Source: Alkalibacillus aidingensis
GTDB lineage: Bacteria > Bacillota > Bacilli > Bacillales > Alkalibacillaceae
NCBI RefSeq assembly: GCF_014595945.1
Contig: NZ_JABXWU010000004.1
Coordinates: forward strand, 1-64,000
Reading direction: 5' to 3'
Length of the DNA stretch: 64,000 nucleotides
This document shows positions 48,593 to 56,848 of this stretch, in pieces; positions within the stretch are counted from its first letter, which is position 1; each line of letters starts with the position of its first letter. The position numbers were made by a program, and so were the translations under genes. A model generated the notes under the pieces. It was not told the origin of the DNA and did no database searches. It worked only from the letters and a program-made list of their open reading frames with translations.

Positions 48593-49705
48593 ATGACATA
48601 TATTATTATAGGTGGAGGAATCCTAGGTGCCTCAACCGCATATCACTTAGCAAAAAGGAACGAAAAAGTGACTATAATCGATCGCTTTGATGAAGGACAA
48701 GCAACCGAGGCAGCAGCAGGTATTGTTTGTCCATGGCTATCACAACGACGGAATAAAGATTGGTACCAGCTAGTCAAACATGGTGCTCGCTATTATCCTG
48801 ATTTAGTAGAACAGCTTGAAGCAGACGGAGAAACGGAAACAGGGTATCGAAAAGTGGGTACGATCAGTTTGAATACCGATTTAAGTAAATTAGAAAAAAT
48901 GGTGGAAAGAGTTAAGAAAAGACGTGAAGATGCACCGGAAATAGGTGAAATAAAACTACTTAACCCTGAGGAAACCAAATCAATGTTTCCACCGCTATCT
49001 GAAGAATATCATTCCGTTTATGTGAGTGGTGGTGCTAGAGTAGATGGTCGCGCCATTCGTGATGCGATGATCCGAGCGTCACAAAAGCATGGGGCAACCT
49101 TTATTAAAGGCAGTGCTGAACTAGTCAAAAAAGATAAACGAGTAATTGGTGTTCAAGTAGATGGGCAGTTTTTACAAGCTGATCAAGTAATTGACACAGC
49201 TGGAGCCTGGTCAAAACAACTACAAGAACCAATAGGTATTGACTATGATGTGTCAAACCAACGCGCTCAAATCATTCATTTAGATATGCAGGGTGAAAAT
49301 ACAGATGACTGGCCTGTGGTGATGCCACCTAATAATTCGTACTTGTTATCCTTCTCAGGTGGAAAGGTGGTTGTCGGAGCAACTCGAACTGACCCTGCTG
49401 AATTTGATTCCCGACCAACAGCAGGTGGAGTAAGTGAGATCTTAGGGAAGGCTATAGTAGTGGCTCCGGGGTTAGAGGATGCCACATTTCAAGAAGTTCG
49501 TGTGGGCTTCAGACCCTATACACCAGGGTTCCTGCCAATTATCGGACCGATGCCCGGTTATAAAGGTCTCTTAGTTTCAAATGGATTAGGTGCAACAGGA
49601 CTAACAGCGGGGCCATATTTAGGAACAGTTTTAGCCGACCTCGCGACGGGTCAAGATATCGATCTTGATTTAAGTGCATATGATGTTAGTTTAGCCGTTA
49701 AATAA
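48593..49705 (+). CDS. FAD-dependent amine/amino acid oxidoreductase (DadA-like)
   Basis: A 370-residue flavoprotein of the DAO family. It opens with the dinucleotide-binding TYIIIGGGILGASTAYHLAKR, followed by VTIIDRFDEGQATEAAAGIVCPWLS, and ends with VGFRPYTPGFLPIIGPMPG and SNGLGATGLTAGPYLG. Such enzymes deaminate D-amino acids, glycine or sarcosine; the exact substrate cannot be read from sequence. The ATG at 48593 is preferred over a GTG 12 bases upstream. Confidence 0.87.
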   Translation: MTYIIIGGGILGASTAYHLAKRNEKVTIIDRFDEGQATEAAAGIVCPWLSQRRNKDWYQLVKHGARYYPDLVEQLEADGETETGYRKVGTISLNTDLSKLEKMVERVKKRREDAPEIGEIKLLNPEETKSMFPPLSEEYHSVYVSGGARVDGRAIRDAMIRASQKHGATFIKGSAELVKKDKRVIGVQVDGQFLQADQVIDTAGAWSKQLQEPIGIDYDVSNQRAQIIHLDMQGENTDDWPVVMPPNNSYLLSFSGGKVVVGATRTDPAEFDSRPTAGGVSEILGKAIVVAPGLEDATFQEVRVGFRPYTPGFLPIIGPMPGYKGLLVSNGLGATGLTAGPYLGTVLADLATGQDIDLDLSAYDVSLAVK

Positions 49706-49720
49706 TCAGCAATCGCTATG

Positions 49721-50151
49721 TCTACGCCTGGAGCCAGCTTGTAAGTGGTGTGCGTGGTCAAAGAGACGAGCCCTCTACGCCCGGAACTGGCTTGTAAGTG
49801 GTGTGCGCGGTCAAAGAGACGAGTCCTCTACGCCCGGAGCCGGCTTGAAAGTGGTGTGCGCGGTCAAAGAGGTGGGTCCTCTACACCCGGAGCTGGCTTG
49901 TAAGTGGTGTGCGCGGTCAAAGAGACGAGCTATCTACGCCCGAAGCTGGCTTGTAAGTGGTGTGCGTGGTCAAAGAGACGAGCTCTCTACGCCCGGAACT
50001 GGCTTGTAAGTGGTGTGTCCGGTCAAAGAGACGAGCCCTCTACGCCCAGAACTGGCTTGTAAGTGGTGTGTCCGGTCAAAGAGACGAGCTCTCTACGCCC
50101 GAAGCTGGTATAAAGGAGCACACCCGGTCAAAGAGAGACAGTCTCTTTTCC
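49721..50151. repeat. Tandem array D, 53-bp units (family 2)
   Basis: Eight units with GGTCAAAGAG at 49756, 49809, 49862, 49915, 49968, 50021 and 50074 (53 bases apart) and a last at 50126. Each contains GGTCAAAGAGACGAG, CTCTACGCCCGGAGC, and TGGCTTGTAAGTGGTGTG. Period and core (GGTCAAAGAGA, CCCGGAGC) agree with array B. Translations across the array have no homologous look and are not genes. Confidence 0.92.
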
Positions 50152-50202
50152 TAGATTAAGCACTTAACTATGCAATTCGGGAAAAGACCCCCTTCCCAAT
50201 AC

Positions 50203-50240
50203 AAAAAAATGAATCCACCTATCCCAAAGGTAGGTGGATT
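50203..50240 (-). terminator. Terminator of the Dph6-like gene
   Basis: On the minus strand AATCCACCTA / TAGGTGGATT is followed by CATTTTTTT. Confidence 0.85.
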
Positions 50241-50279
50241 ATATTATCTTAATGCAACAAGCACCCCAGAGACTTCCAA

Positions 50280-50951
50280 TTATTCCTTAACTCTCACCAC
50301 ATCTTGATACTTGTAAAACTCTTCTTCGACGACTTTTGTACCGAATTTCACGGGTAAACGTTTGTTGAAAAGAGGCCCATTCACAACAAATGTATGAAAT
50401 TCTCCATTTTCCCCACATGGATCCACTTCTTCTGGTAATTTTTTATACATATTGTGATCTAGATTAGCTCCCAAAAACTCATCAGGAACTCGTTTTGGGT
50501 CAATGGTTGTGATCAAAGTTTCGTAACCCAACTCAATAAACTCATGGATTAACTCATGGGTTGGTTCATTCCACAACGGAAAAATAGCCTCTAAATTAAT
50601 TCCTTCTAACTGTTTTTCACGAAATTCTCGAACATCTAATAAATTAATATCACCAAAGACAATATGCGAAATACCGTCTTGCTCAATTTCTCTAAATGCA
50701 TCACTCATCAACCGTTCATACTCTTCATTAGTAGTAATTTTAGGAAGATAGACCTTCTGCAATGGAATACCTATGTACTCTGCTTGTAGTTCAAGGAGTT
50801 CTTCTCGAATCCCATGAATACTTGATCTTTGAAAATTTTCGTTCACAGTTGTCAAAATTCGAACGACTTCAACATCGTCTTGTTCTATCATTCTATGTAA
50901 CGCTAACATAGAATCTTTACCACCACTATGTGAGACAACGACTTTTTTCAT
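50280..50951 (-). CDS. Dph6-related ATP-pyrophosphatase
   Basis: A 223-residue protein of the diphthine-ammonia ligase-like PP-loop ATPase family. It has the PP-loop SHSGGKDSMLALHRM (8-22), IHGIREELL, HIVFGDINLLDVREFRE and the CGENGEFHTFVVNGPLF motif typical of the family. Diphthamide is not found in bacteria, so the bacterial role is something else, perhaps amidation of a small molecule. ATG at 50951 follows GGGTGA. Confidence 0.88.
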   Translation of the reverse strand: MKKVVVSHSGGKDSMLALHRMIEQDDVEVVRILTTVNENFQRSSIHGIREELLELQAEYIGIPLQKVYLPKITTNEEYERLMSDAFREIEQDGISHIVFGDINLLDVREFREKQLEGINLEAIFPLWNEPTHELIHEFIELGYETLITTIDPKRVPDEFLGANLDHNMYKKLPEEVDPCGENGEFHTFVVNGPLFNKRLPVKFGTKVVEEEFYKYQDVVRVKE

Positions 50952-51118
50952 ATTTAGGTCACCCTTTGAATAATAATTCATAATTTTATCATAAATCATA
51001 TAGGAAGAAAATAAAATATCATCACCACAGATAATCTCTTGTCTGTTTTCAAAGATTTATGTAGAAGTGTAGAGACATAAGTTGTAAAGGTTATATTTTG
51101 GGGGAAGGAGGATGTATG

Positions 51119-51451
51119 ATGGATTTTTGGTCAGTCCTCATCGTTGTCTGTTTAGCAGTTATTGTTAGTTTATCCGTTAGAGAGCATATGAAATGGAAAT
51201 CTTTTTATGAATCAGCTGGTCATAAACCAAAGGATGTAACCATTCGCTATTTATTTTTAAGATCTAATGGTGTTCGTTGTCGATTGAAAAGTATTAATCA
51301 TCGAATAGGCTTAGGTGTAAGTGGAGGATCAGATTTAGACACAACCGTTAAATTACTCGTTCATAAACACGATCTTCATAAAGCACATGATGCTATGACA
51401 GAATTTAATAAAGAAGAAGCACGCCCCTATTATATTAATTTAATCAAGTGA
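51119..51451 (+). CDS. Small membrane-anchored DUF2007-like protein A
   Basis: A 110-residue protein with one N-terminal membrane helix (about 3-20) and a compact domain with RYLFLRSNGVRCRLKSIN, followed by TTVKLLVHKHDLHKAHDAM. This resembles DUF2007 (signal-transducing-type, PII-like) domains. It is a paralogue of the protein at 54459-54758. The second of two ATGs is preferred because it lies 7 bases after GGAGG. Function unknown. Confidence 0.68.
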   Translation: MDFWSVLIVVCLAVIVSLSVREHMKWKSFYESAGHKPKDVTIRYLFLRSNGVRCRLKSINHRIGLGVSGGSDLDTTVKLLVHKHDLHKAHDAMTEFNKEEARPYYINLIK

Positions 51452-51473
51452 ATTAAAAAGACTTGCTTCTTAC

Positions 51474-51508
51474 TGGGTGCCCCCTCTTAATCGGTGGGCT
51501 CTTTTTTT
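51474..51508 (+). terminator. Candidate terminator after DUF2007-like gene A
   Basis: A GGGTGCCC / GGTGGGC region can pair around TCTTAATC and is followed by seven T residues. The stem is imperfect. Confidence 0.5.
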
Positions 51509-51584
51509 GGTCAAATGTGCTAAAATATGTAGGAAGATTTGTAGTATTTTGATAAATAGATGAACACAGTAAAGGGTGGTCATA

Positions 51585-52523
51585 ATGTTACTGAAAAAAA
51601 GTTGGAGTTTAGGGATCGCACTTATCTTAATATTTATAGTAACAGGATGTGAAGAGGAAGCTATAAGTCTTGAAAATGTAGAAATTCCGGAGAAAAGTGA
51701 AGGGTTTTTTTGGGAAGCAGAGCATAATAATAAAACCATTTATTTCTTAGGGACTGTGCACATTGGAAGCGAAGATATGTATCCTATGCGCGATGAAATT
51801 GAAGAAGCTATGGCTGAAACAGAGCTGTTGTTAAGTGAGTACGATGAATCTAATGAAACCATTCAAAATGAATATGAAGACATTAGAATGGAGTACACGT
51901 ATTTGCCTAGTGGTGAGCAATTATCAGATTACTTGTCTGATGATCATATGGATTTGGTTAGAAATATAGAGGAAGAATTAAATATTCCTTACTATATATT
52001 AAATTCATTTAAACCTTGGAGAGTTCAATCACTCTATGAATCTATGATCCTTTCAAATTATGACTACTCATATGAACAAGGGGTCGAGGCGTATTTGTAT
52101 AGTCAAGTTCTAGAACATGCTGAAGGTATGGCGTTGGAAGACTTGGAAACGAATATACAATCGGTGCGCGATCGGGATCTGGACTATCAGCTCTATTTAC
52201 TCGAAGAGGTATTGGAAGCTTCAGAGGAAGAAGTTGAAGAGGAAATAGAGAGTACAGTCGTTGCTTGGCGTACAGGTAAAGAATCGTTGGTTGATCTTTC
52301 AAGGGCCGTTGGTGACGAGGAACAAATACCAGAAATCAAAGAAACGCATATTGAGGAATTGTTATTTAATCGTGATCGACAAATGGCGGAAAAGATAGAC
52401 GAAGTCGTTCATAGTCACGAGGCTGAAACGATCATGATCGCTGCTGGCTATGCCCATTTCTTCGGTCCTGATAATATGATCGTATTATTAGAAGACGAAG
52501 GATATGAGATTGAAAGGAAGTAG
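51585..52523 (+). CDS. TraB/GumN (ChaN/PrgY-like) family lipoprotein
   Basis: A 312-residue lipoprotein, lipobox VTGC with signal peptide SWSLGIALILIFIVTGC. The GumN/TraB pattern is visible: IYFLGTVHIGSEDMYPMRDEI at about 50-70, LLSEYD, NSFKPWRVQS, and the C-terminal IMIAAGYAHFFGPDNMIVLLEDEGY. GTVH and GAGH-like motifs may bind a metal in proteins of this family. Members include pheromone-control protein PrgY. An acidic protein that presumably faces the outside. ATG at 51585 follows AAAGGGTGG. Confidence 0.85.
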   Translation: MLLKKSWSLGIALILIFIVTGCEEEAISLENVEIPEKSEGFFWEAEHNNKTIYFLGTVHIGSEDMYPMRDEIEEAMAETELLLSEYDESNETIQNEYEDIRMEYTYLPSGEQLSDYLSDDHMDLVRNIEEELNIPYYILNSFKPWRVQSLYESMILSNYDYSYEQGVEAYLYSQVLEHAEGMALEDLETNIQSVRDRDLDYQLYLLEEVLEASEEEVEEEIESTVVAWRTGKESLVDLSRAVGDEEQIPEIKETHIEELLFNRDRQMAEKIDEVVHSHEAETIMIAAGYAHFFGPDNMIVLLEDEGYEIERK

Positions 52524-52533
52524 CATACATAAA

Positions 52534-52569
52534 GAACCTTCCATTCCAAATTTGAGATGGAAGGTTTTA
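52534..52569. terminator. Bidirectional terminator between GumN and PlcR-like genes
   Basis: AACCTTCCAT / ATGGAAGGTT is a perfect 10-bp stem followed by TTAC on the plus strand. It lies between convergent genes. Confidence 0.75.
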
Positions 52570-52595
52570 CTTAATTAAAATAGCTAAGCGTAAGG

Positions 52596-53477
52596 TTATA
52601 GCGTTGTCGACTCTTGGAAGGTTTCGATATCATATTTGATGATTTGTGCCAGTTGTTCTTTACCTTCAAGCTCAAAAAGGAACTGGGATTTTTTCCAATA
52701 ATCAATTCCCTTTTCTTTATGTCCCTGTTTTAATAAGTTTCGCCCGATTTGGTAATGGAAGTCTGCGAATAAAAATAAATCTTCATATTCCCGGCAATAG
52801 GAAAGTCCTTGGTAGCATACTTTTAGTGATTGTTCAGTTTTACCTAAATCGGTATAAACTTTTGCTAAATTATACCGTACTTTGGCAATGATACGCTTGT
52901 CTTCTAGATTTGTGATGTCGTTGATTAAGTCATAAGCCTGTTCATGATAGTTTTGGGCTTCTAGTAACATACCTTCGTCTCTAAACATTATACCTAGGCT
53001 ATTTAATATATGAATGTTAATTTCTGCAGAAAAACGATCAAATGAAGACAAACGTAAACATTCTTTTAATTTACTGATAGCCGTTTTAAAATCATCGTGA
53101 TGATAATATTGTGCTAATGCACTATGCCACAACAGAAAACGATGTTCTTGTTGTGTTTGAAATAAAGGATTGCTTTTTTCAGCACTAACAATTTCATCGA
53201 TAGTTTCGTAATCTCTATTTCTTCTTGCTTTTTCTAATTGTGACCAAACCTCATTTAAATAATCTTCTCGTTCACTTTCAGAATCGGAAAGGAAATATGT
53301 AATATTGACACCTAATTTATCGGATATGCCTTTAAGTGTCATATAGGATGGTTGATGTTGATCGCGTTCAATACGACTTAACTCAGATTGTGAACAAATC
53401 CCATTCGCTAGGCCTTCTTGTGAGATGTTCAGGCGTTTTCGTAAATCTTTAATCTTCTCTCCGACAGATAAATTCAT
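52596..53477 (-). CDS. PlcR-like (RNPP family) transcriptional regulator
   Basis: A 293-residue cytoplasmic regulator. Residues 1-62 form a helix-turn-helix domain (GEKIKDLRKRLNISQEGLAN then GICSQSELSRIERDQHQPS), whose recognition helix is nearly the same as PlcR of the Bacillus cereus group as I recall it (QSEVSRIE). Residues 70-290 are TPR-like helices, e.g. NLAKVYTDLGKTEQSLKVC and GRNLLKQGHKEKGIDYWKKS. RNPP proteins bind a re-imported peptide. AGGGAG precedes the ATG. The divergent small gene at 53653 encodes a PapR-like pre-peptide, and the intergenic region holds a PlcR-box-like site. Confidence 0.85.
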   Translation of the reverse strand: MNLSVGEKIKDLRKRLNISQEGLANGICSQSELSRIERDQHQPSYMTLKGISDKLGVNITYFLSDSESEREDYLNEVWSQLEKARRNRDYETIDEIVSAEKSNPLFQTQQEHRFLLWHSALAQYYHHDDFKTAISKLKECLRLSSFDRFSAEINIHILNSLGIMFRDEGMLLEAQNYHEQAYDLINDITNLEDKRIIAKVRYNLAKVYTDLGKTEQSLKVCYQGLSYCREYEDLFLFADFHYQIGRNLLKQGHKEKGIDYWKKSQFLFELEGKEQLAQIIKYDIETFQESTTL

Positions 53478-53492
53478 TTTTCATCTCCCTTT

Positions 53493-53508
53493 TATGCATA
53501 AACGCATA
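53493..53508. promoter_or_regulatory. PlcR-box-like palindrome
   Basis: TATGCATAAACGCATA matches the PlcR consensus TATG-N-A-N4-T-N-CATA with one mismatch (C instead of T at position 11). It lies 15 bases upstream of the start codon of the PlcR-like regulator, an autoregulation position. Binding is inferred from similarity of the recognition helix. Confidence 0.6.
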
Positions 53509-53588
53509 AATTTCATAAAAAAGTGTGGAAATATACTAAATTATTGTTAAAATCGCTCTAAATCAATTATACGCAACAATTCTGAACT

Positions 53589-53617
53589 TTTACAACTCTA
53601 TTACATCCATAGATAAT
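53589..53617 (+). promoter_or_regulatory. Promoter of the PapR-like peptide gene
   Basis: TTTACA (53589-53594) and GATAAT (53612-53617) with 17 bases between, about 36 bases before the start codon. Confidence 0.55.
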
Positions 53618-53652
53618 AGATTTAGATTAATTAAGAGGGAGGTGTAGCAATT

Positions 53653-53778
53653 ATGAAAAAGTTACTAGTCTTAACTATCCTACTAGGAGCAATTTTAGGT
53701 TTTGCACCAACTCAAACAGCGGTTCAGGATTTAGATGACCGTACTGTAACGGTACTTGATCTACCGGGTCAGCACTAA
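53653..53778 (+). CDS. PapR-like secreted signalling pre-peptide (41 aa)
   Basis: A 41-codon gene with a strong ribosome binding site (AGAGGGAGGTG). The product has a Sec-type signal sequence (MKKLLVLTILLGAILGFAP), a short acidic linker (VQDLDD) and a C-terminal end TVLDLPGQH. PapR of the B. cereus group begins MKKLL and ends with DLPFEF, the active peptide; here DLP is in the same place. It is divergent from the PlcR-like gene instead of downstream. Processing and function are inferred. Confidence 0.75.
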   Translation: MKKLLVLTILLGAILGFAPTQTAVQDLDDRTVTVLDLPGQH

Positions 53779-53781
53779 TCG

Positions 53782-53821
53782 GGCATTTAAAGGATGACTT
53801 CAGCCCTCATCCTAAAATGCC
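53782..53821. other. Strong hairpin after the peptide gene
   Basis: GGCATTT-aa-AGGATGA - 9-base loop - TCATCCT-a-AAATGCC. It lies directly after the peptide stop. No T tract follows, so it may be an RNA stability element, part of a longer terminator, or a regulatory structure. The rest of the gap to 54042 shows no convincing gene. Confidence 0.6.
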
Positions 53822-54041
53822 TAGCCCAAACGATTTCGATTTTCAATTTTTTGATCAGTACAGCAAGAAGTTTATATCTATTCAAGTAATGATAAACTCA
53901 ATCACGCTCACAAAATGGTTTCACCTCAGCCACATCCTCCTTAATCTCACACATTAGGGAGGGTGACCCCTTATTTTTTCAATTCATACATATGAGAATT
54001 TCACCTTGGTTTTGATCAATCCTATCTATTAGGAGGAGGAA

Positions 54042-54410
54042 ATGAAAGCAACGAAGTATTATTTTTTTCTATTATTAATAGGTATATTAATTGGATGTAA
54101 TACACAATCAAAAGCTGAAATAATCGAGGATAGCAAACCAAGTGTCCCATTTTTTGATTATAATATTACGATAGTTGTTGAGGATGAGGAACAAATAAGT
54201 GAATTAAATGAAGAAATTGTTTCTGAATTTGAGTCCATTCAATTAAAGAGTGTGATGACAACCACATACGCATGGGATGATCAAAGTTATGACTATACAA
54301 CTATGTTTGGCATAACTGAATATCCAACGTTTATTGTCATTGGCCATGACGGGTTAATACTAAGTACGTCAGATCTTGAAGAATTAAAGAACTTTTTTGA
54401 AAACGTCTAA
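54042..54410 (+). CDS. Small lipoprotein, thioredoxin-like fold without CXXC (paralogue)
   Basis: A 122-residue lipoprotein (lipobox LIGC, Cys19). Acidic with a beta-alpha layout; FGITEYPTFIVIGHDGLIL near the C-terminus aligns with FGIESFPTFLVFDTDELIL of the protein at 18684-19088. No CXXC motif. The ribosome binding site is AGGAGGAGG. Followed after 48 bases by DUF2007-like gene B, so they may form a two-gene unit. Function unknown. Confidence 0.72.
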   Translation: MKATKYYFFLLLIGILIGCNTQSKAEIIEDSKPSVPFFDYNITIVVEDEEQISELNEEIVSEFESIQLKSVMTTTYAWDDQSYDYTTMFGITEYPTFIVIGHDGLILSTSDLEELKNFFENV

Positions 54411-54458
54411 CAACTGTTAAGTATTAAAGCACCATTTTCAAGACATAGGGGTGATCTA

Positions 54459-54758
54459 ATGGGAAAAACCATAACTTTATTAACTGTTATCTTAGTATCG
54501 TTGATTTTTATCAAGGTAAGAGACTTGCGTTTTTGGGAAACATTCTATGAAATTGAAGGCAGTAAAAGCAACGAGGCAAGTCATCGTTATACATATTTAA
54601 AGAGCAGAGGCATTCGTTGCCGTCTGCAACATGTTAATTCGAAAATTGGTGCATTTGTACATAGTGGGAATGAATTTGATACAACTGTCAGACTGCTAGT
54701 TCATAAGGAAGATTATAATCAGGCAGAGCATGTCATGGAGAATTTCGGACAATTTTAA
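54459..54758 (+). CDS. Small membrane-anchored DUF2007-like protein B
   Basis: A 99-residue protein with one N-terminal membrane helix (about 3-20). Core RYTYLKSRGIRCRLQHVN and TTVRLLVHKEDYNQAEHVM correspond closely to those of the protein at 51119-51451, so the two are paralogues. It follows the lipoprotein gene and precedes a bidirectional terminator. Function unknown. Confidence 0.7.
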   Translation: MGKTITLLTVILVSLIFIKVRDLRFWETFYEIEGSKSNEASHRYTYLKSRGIRCRLQHVNSKIGAFVHSGNEFDTTVRLLVHKEDYNQAEHVMENFGQF

Positions 54759-54812
54759 GAAAATCCTTGGTCACCCAATAAACCGTTAATACCCCCCAAA
54801 ATAATAGATTAG

Positions 54813-54848
54813 AAAAAGGACTTTCCGATGTGTTGGAAAGTCCTTTTT
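54813..54848. terminator. Bidirectional terminator
   Basis: AAAAAGGACTTTCC - gatgtgtt - GGAAAGTCCTTTTT is a perfect stem with A and T tracts, between the convergent DUF2007-like gene B and pepF. Confidence 0.93.
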
Positions 54849-54853
54849 GAATC

Positions 54854-56656
54854 CTATTGATAACTTTTTTCTAATTCATCTACTAGTGAACCAACGTAAG
54901 CTACTGCTTTTTTAATTGGGTCAGGTGTCGACATGTCTACACCGGCATATTTCAGTAGTTCTTGTGGTGTTTTCGTACCACCCATCTTCAGAACTTCTAA
55001 CCAACGATCAATTGTTGGTTGACCTTCTTCTTTAAATAACTGAGAAACAGCTGTTGAAGCGGTTAGGCCAGCAGAGTATGTGTACGGGTATAAGCCCATG
55101 TAATAGTGTGGTTGTCGCATCCAGGTTAGTTTAGCTCCTTCGTCGATTTCAACAGCGTCACCCCAGAAGTTTTTCAGGGCTTCACCTTTCTGTTCTGATA
55201 GTGTGTTTGCTGTTAGTGGCACACCTTTTTCAGCTAGATCATATACCCGGCGCTGATATTCACCTTCTAGTAAGTGCGTAACAAAATTGTGATAGTAAGT
55301 TCCTAATAGCTGTAAAATAACCCAACGGCGCATCCGAGGATCGTCAGTCGTTTCAAGTAAATGGTCAGCTAAAAGCATCTCATTCATGGTCGATGGTGCT
55401 TCAATAAAGTAAGTCGATGGTCGTGTATTAAACACGTGTTGGTTCTGGTTAGCTAAATGTAAGTGACCAGCATGACCTAATTCGTGAGCTAGAATAAAAG
55501 CACCTCGCATCTTACCTGTATAAGTTAACAAGATATAAGGGTGTGCTCCGTACGGGCTAGCGCAGAATGCTCCGGTAGATTTTCCAATATTATCAGCATA
55601 ATCTACCCAGCGATTAGAAAGCCCCTCTTCCATAATTTTCGTATATTCAGGTCCCATGACTTGAAGAGCCTCTAAAATCGTTTTAGATATATCTTCATAA
55701 GAAGACTCAGGGTCAAATTCTGGGTCTAATGGAGCCTTTAAGTCAACAAACTGAAGTTTGTCCAAGCCATAAACCTTCTGCTTAAGTTTAGCAAAACGAC
55801 GCATATGTGGTGCTAGTTCTTTTTGAATAACATCTAATTGGTTATGATACATCTCTTCTGTTACTTTTTGTGATTGCAACAGCATTTGGGTCACATTGTC
55901 ATAACCACGTGCACGGGATAAAGCGACTTCTTTCTTTACCTGTGTTGCATAAGCAGCAGCATATGTGTTCTGATATTGTTTTAATGTTTTAACAAATGAG
56001 TCATAGGCCTTCCTGCGAACTTCTGTATTAGAGGAAAGCTCATGCTCATCTTCAAATAACGCAAATGAGTTGGCATATTCTGTGCCATCACTTGTAGTAA
56101 ACGAATCGAATTCCATATCTGATGACTTACTACGCTGATAAATCATATATGGAGCCGAATGAACTTCGCTTAATGAAGCTAGTACTTCTTCTGTTTCAGG
56201 TGATAGAGTGTATGGCTTTCTTTCTAATAGATCTTCTAATTCGTTACGGTAGACTTCTAAATCTTGATTTTCCTTTAGATATTTTTCAATCGTACCGTCT
56301 GGAAGGGCAAGTACTTCAGAGTCGAAGAAAGATAATTCGGCACTGACTTTTGCAAACGTAGAGGCCACTTTCGCAGAATTGGCTTGGTTATCAGGGTTTG
56401 TCCCATCTTCTGATGAACGAAGGTTAGCGTATGTACCCACGAGAATTAATTTTTTATGAAGCTCAGCTTGTGCTTCTAAGCAAGCTTGTAAAACATCTGA
56501 ACCTTCATGTAAGCGACCTTTGTATTGGGTAACAGATGGTGTTAACGCTTCTAATTCATTTAATGCTTGTTCCCATTCTTCATTTGAATCAAATAAATCC
56601 TTCAAGTTCCATGTTTGTTCCTGGGGGACATCTTGTCGTTTTAGTCTTTGTGTCAT
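54854..56656 (-). CDS. pepF: Oligoendopeptidase F (M3B)
   Basis: A zinc metallopeptidase of 600 residues that cuts short peptides in the cytoplasm. The HEXXH motif is in LAHELGHAGHLHLA near residue 390, followed by FIEAPSTMNEMLLADHLL with the third ligand Glu. The N-terminal KRQDVPQEQTWNLKDLF is typical. The ATG at 56656 is 13 bases after GGAGG, a long spacing; a TTG 9 bases further upstream, closer to GGAGG, is an alternative. Could also degrade signalling peptides, which is interesting next to a quorum-sensing pair (inference). Confidence 0.94.
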   Translation of the reverse strand: MTQRLKRQDVPQEQTWNLKDLFDSNEEWEQALNELEALTPSVTQYKGRLHEGSDVLQACLEAQAELHKKLILVGTYANLRSSEDGTNPDNQANSAKVASTFAKVSAELSFFDSEVLALPDGTIEKYLKENQDLEVYRNELEDLLERKPYTLSPETEEVLASLSEVHSAPYMIYQRSKSSDMEFDSFTTSDGTEYANSFALFEDEHELSSNTEVRRKAYDSFVKTLKQYQNTYAAAYATQVKKEVALSRARGYDNVTQMLLQSQKVTEEMYHNQLDVIQKELAPHMRRFAKLKQKVYGLDKLQFVDLKAPLDPEFDPESSYEDISKTILEALQVMGPEYTKIMEEGLSNRWVDYADNIGKSTGAFCASPYGAHPYILLTYTGKMRGAFILAHELGHAGHLHLANQNQHVFNTRPSTYFIEAPSTMNEMLLADHLLETTDDPRMRRWVILQLLGTYYHNFVTHLLEGEYQRRVYDLAEKGVPLTANTLSEQKGEALKNFWGDAVEIDEGAKLTWMRQPHYYMGLYPYTYSAGLTASTAVSQLFKEEGQPTIDRWLEVLKMGGTKTPQELLKYAGVDMSTPDPIKKAVAYVGSLVDELEKSYQ

Positions 56657-56848
56657 AATTTTCAAAAAACCTCCTAAAATATATTTCGAATTCCTAAGTT
56701 TTATTATAAAATAAACATATGCTTATGTCACATAAATCTGAATTTTTTTATTTCAGCCTCTAGACGGATTTAACTTCCGACTCACTTAGGGTTCGGGTTG
56801 ATGTGAATTTAGTTAGTCTATAGTAAAGGGTGAAAGAGGAGGAGTTAG

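Noticed and set aside
53891-53959. A 22-codon frame between the PapR-like gene and the lipoprotein gene
   Set aside because: No ribosome binding site and no signal-peptide features.
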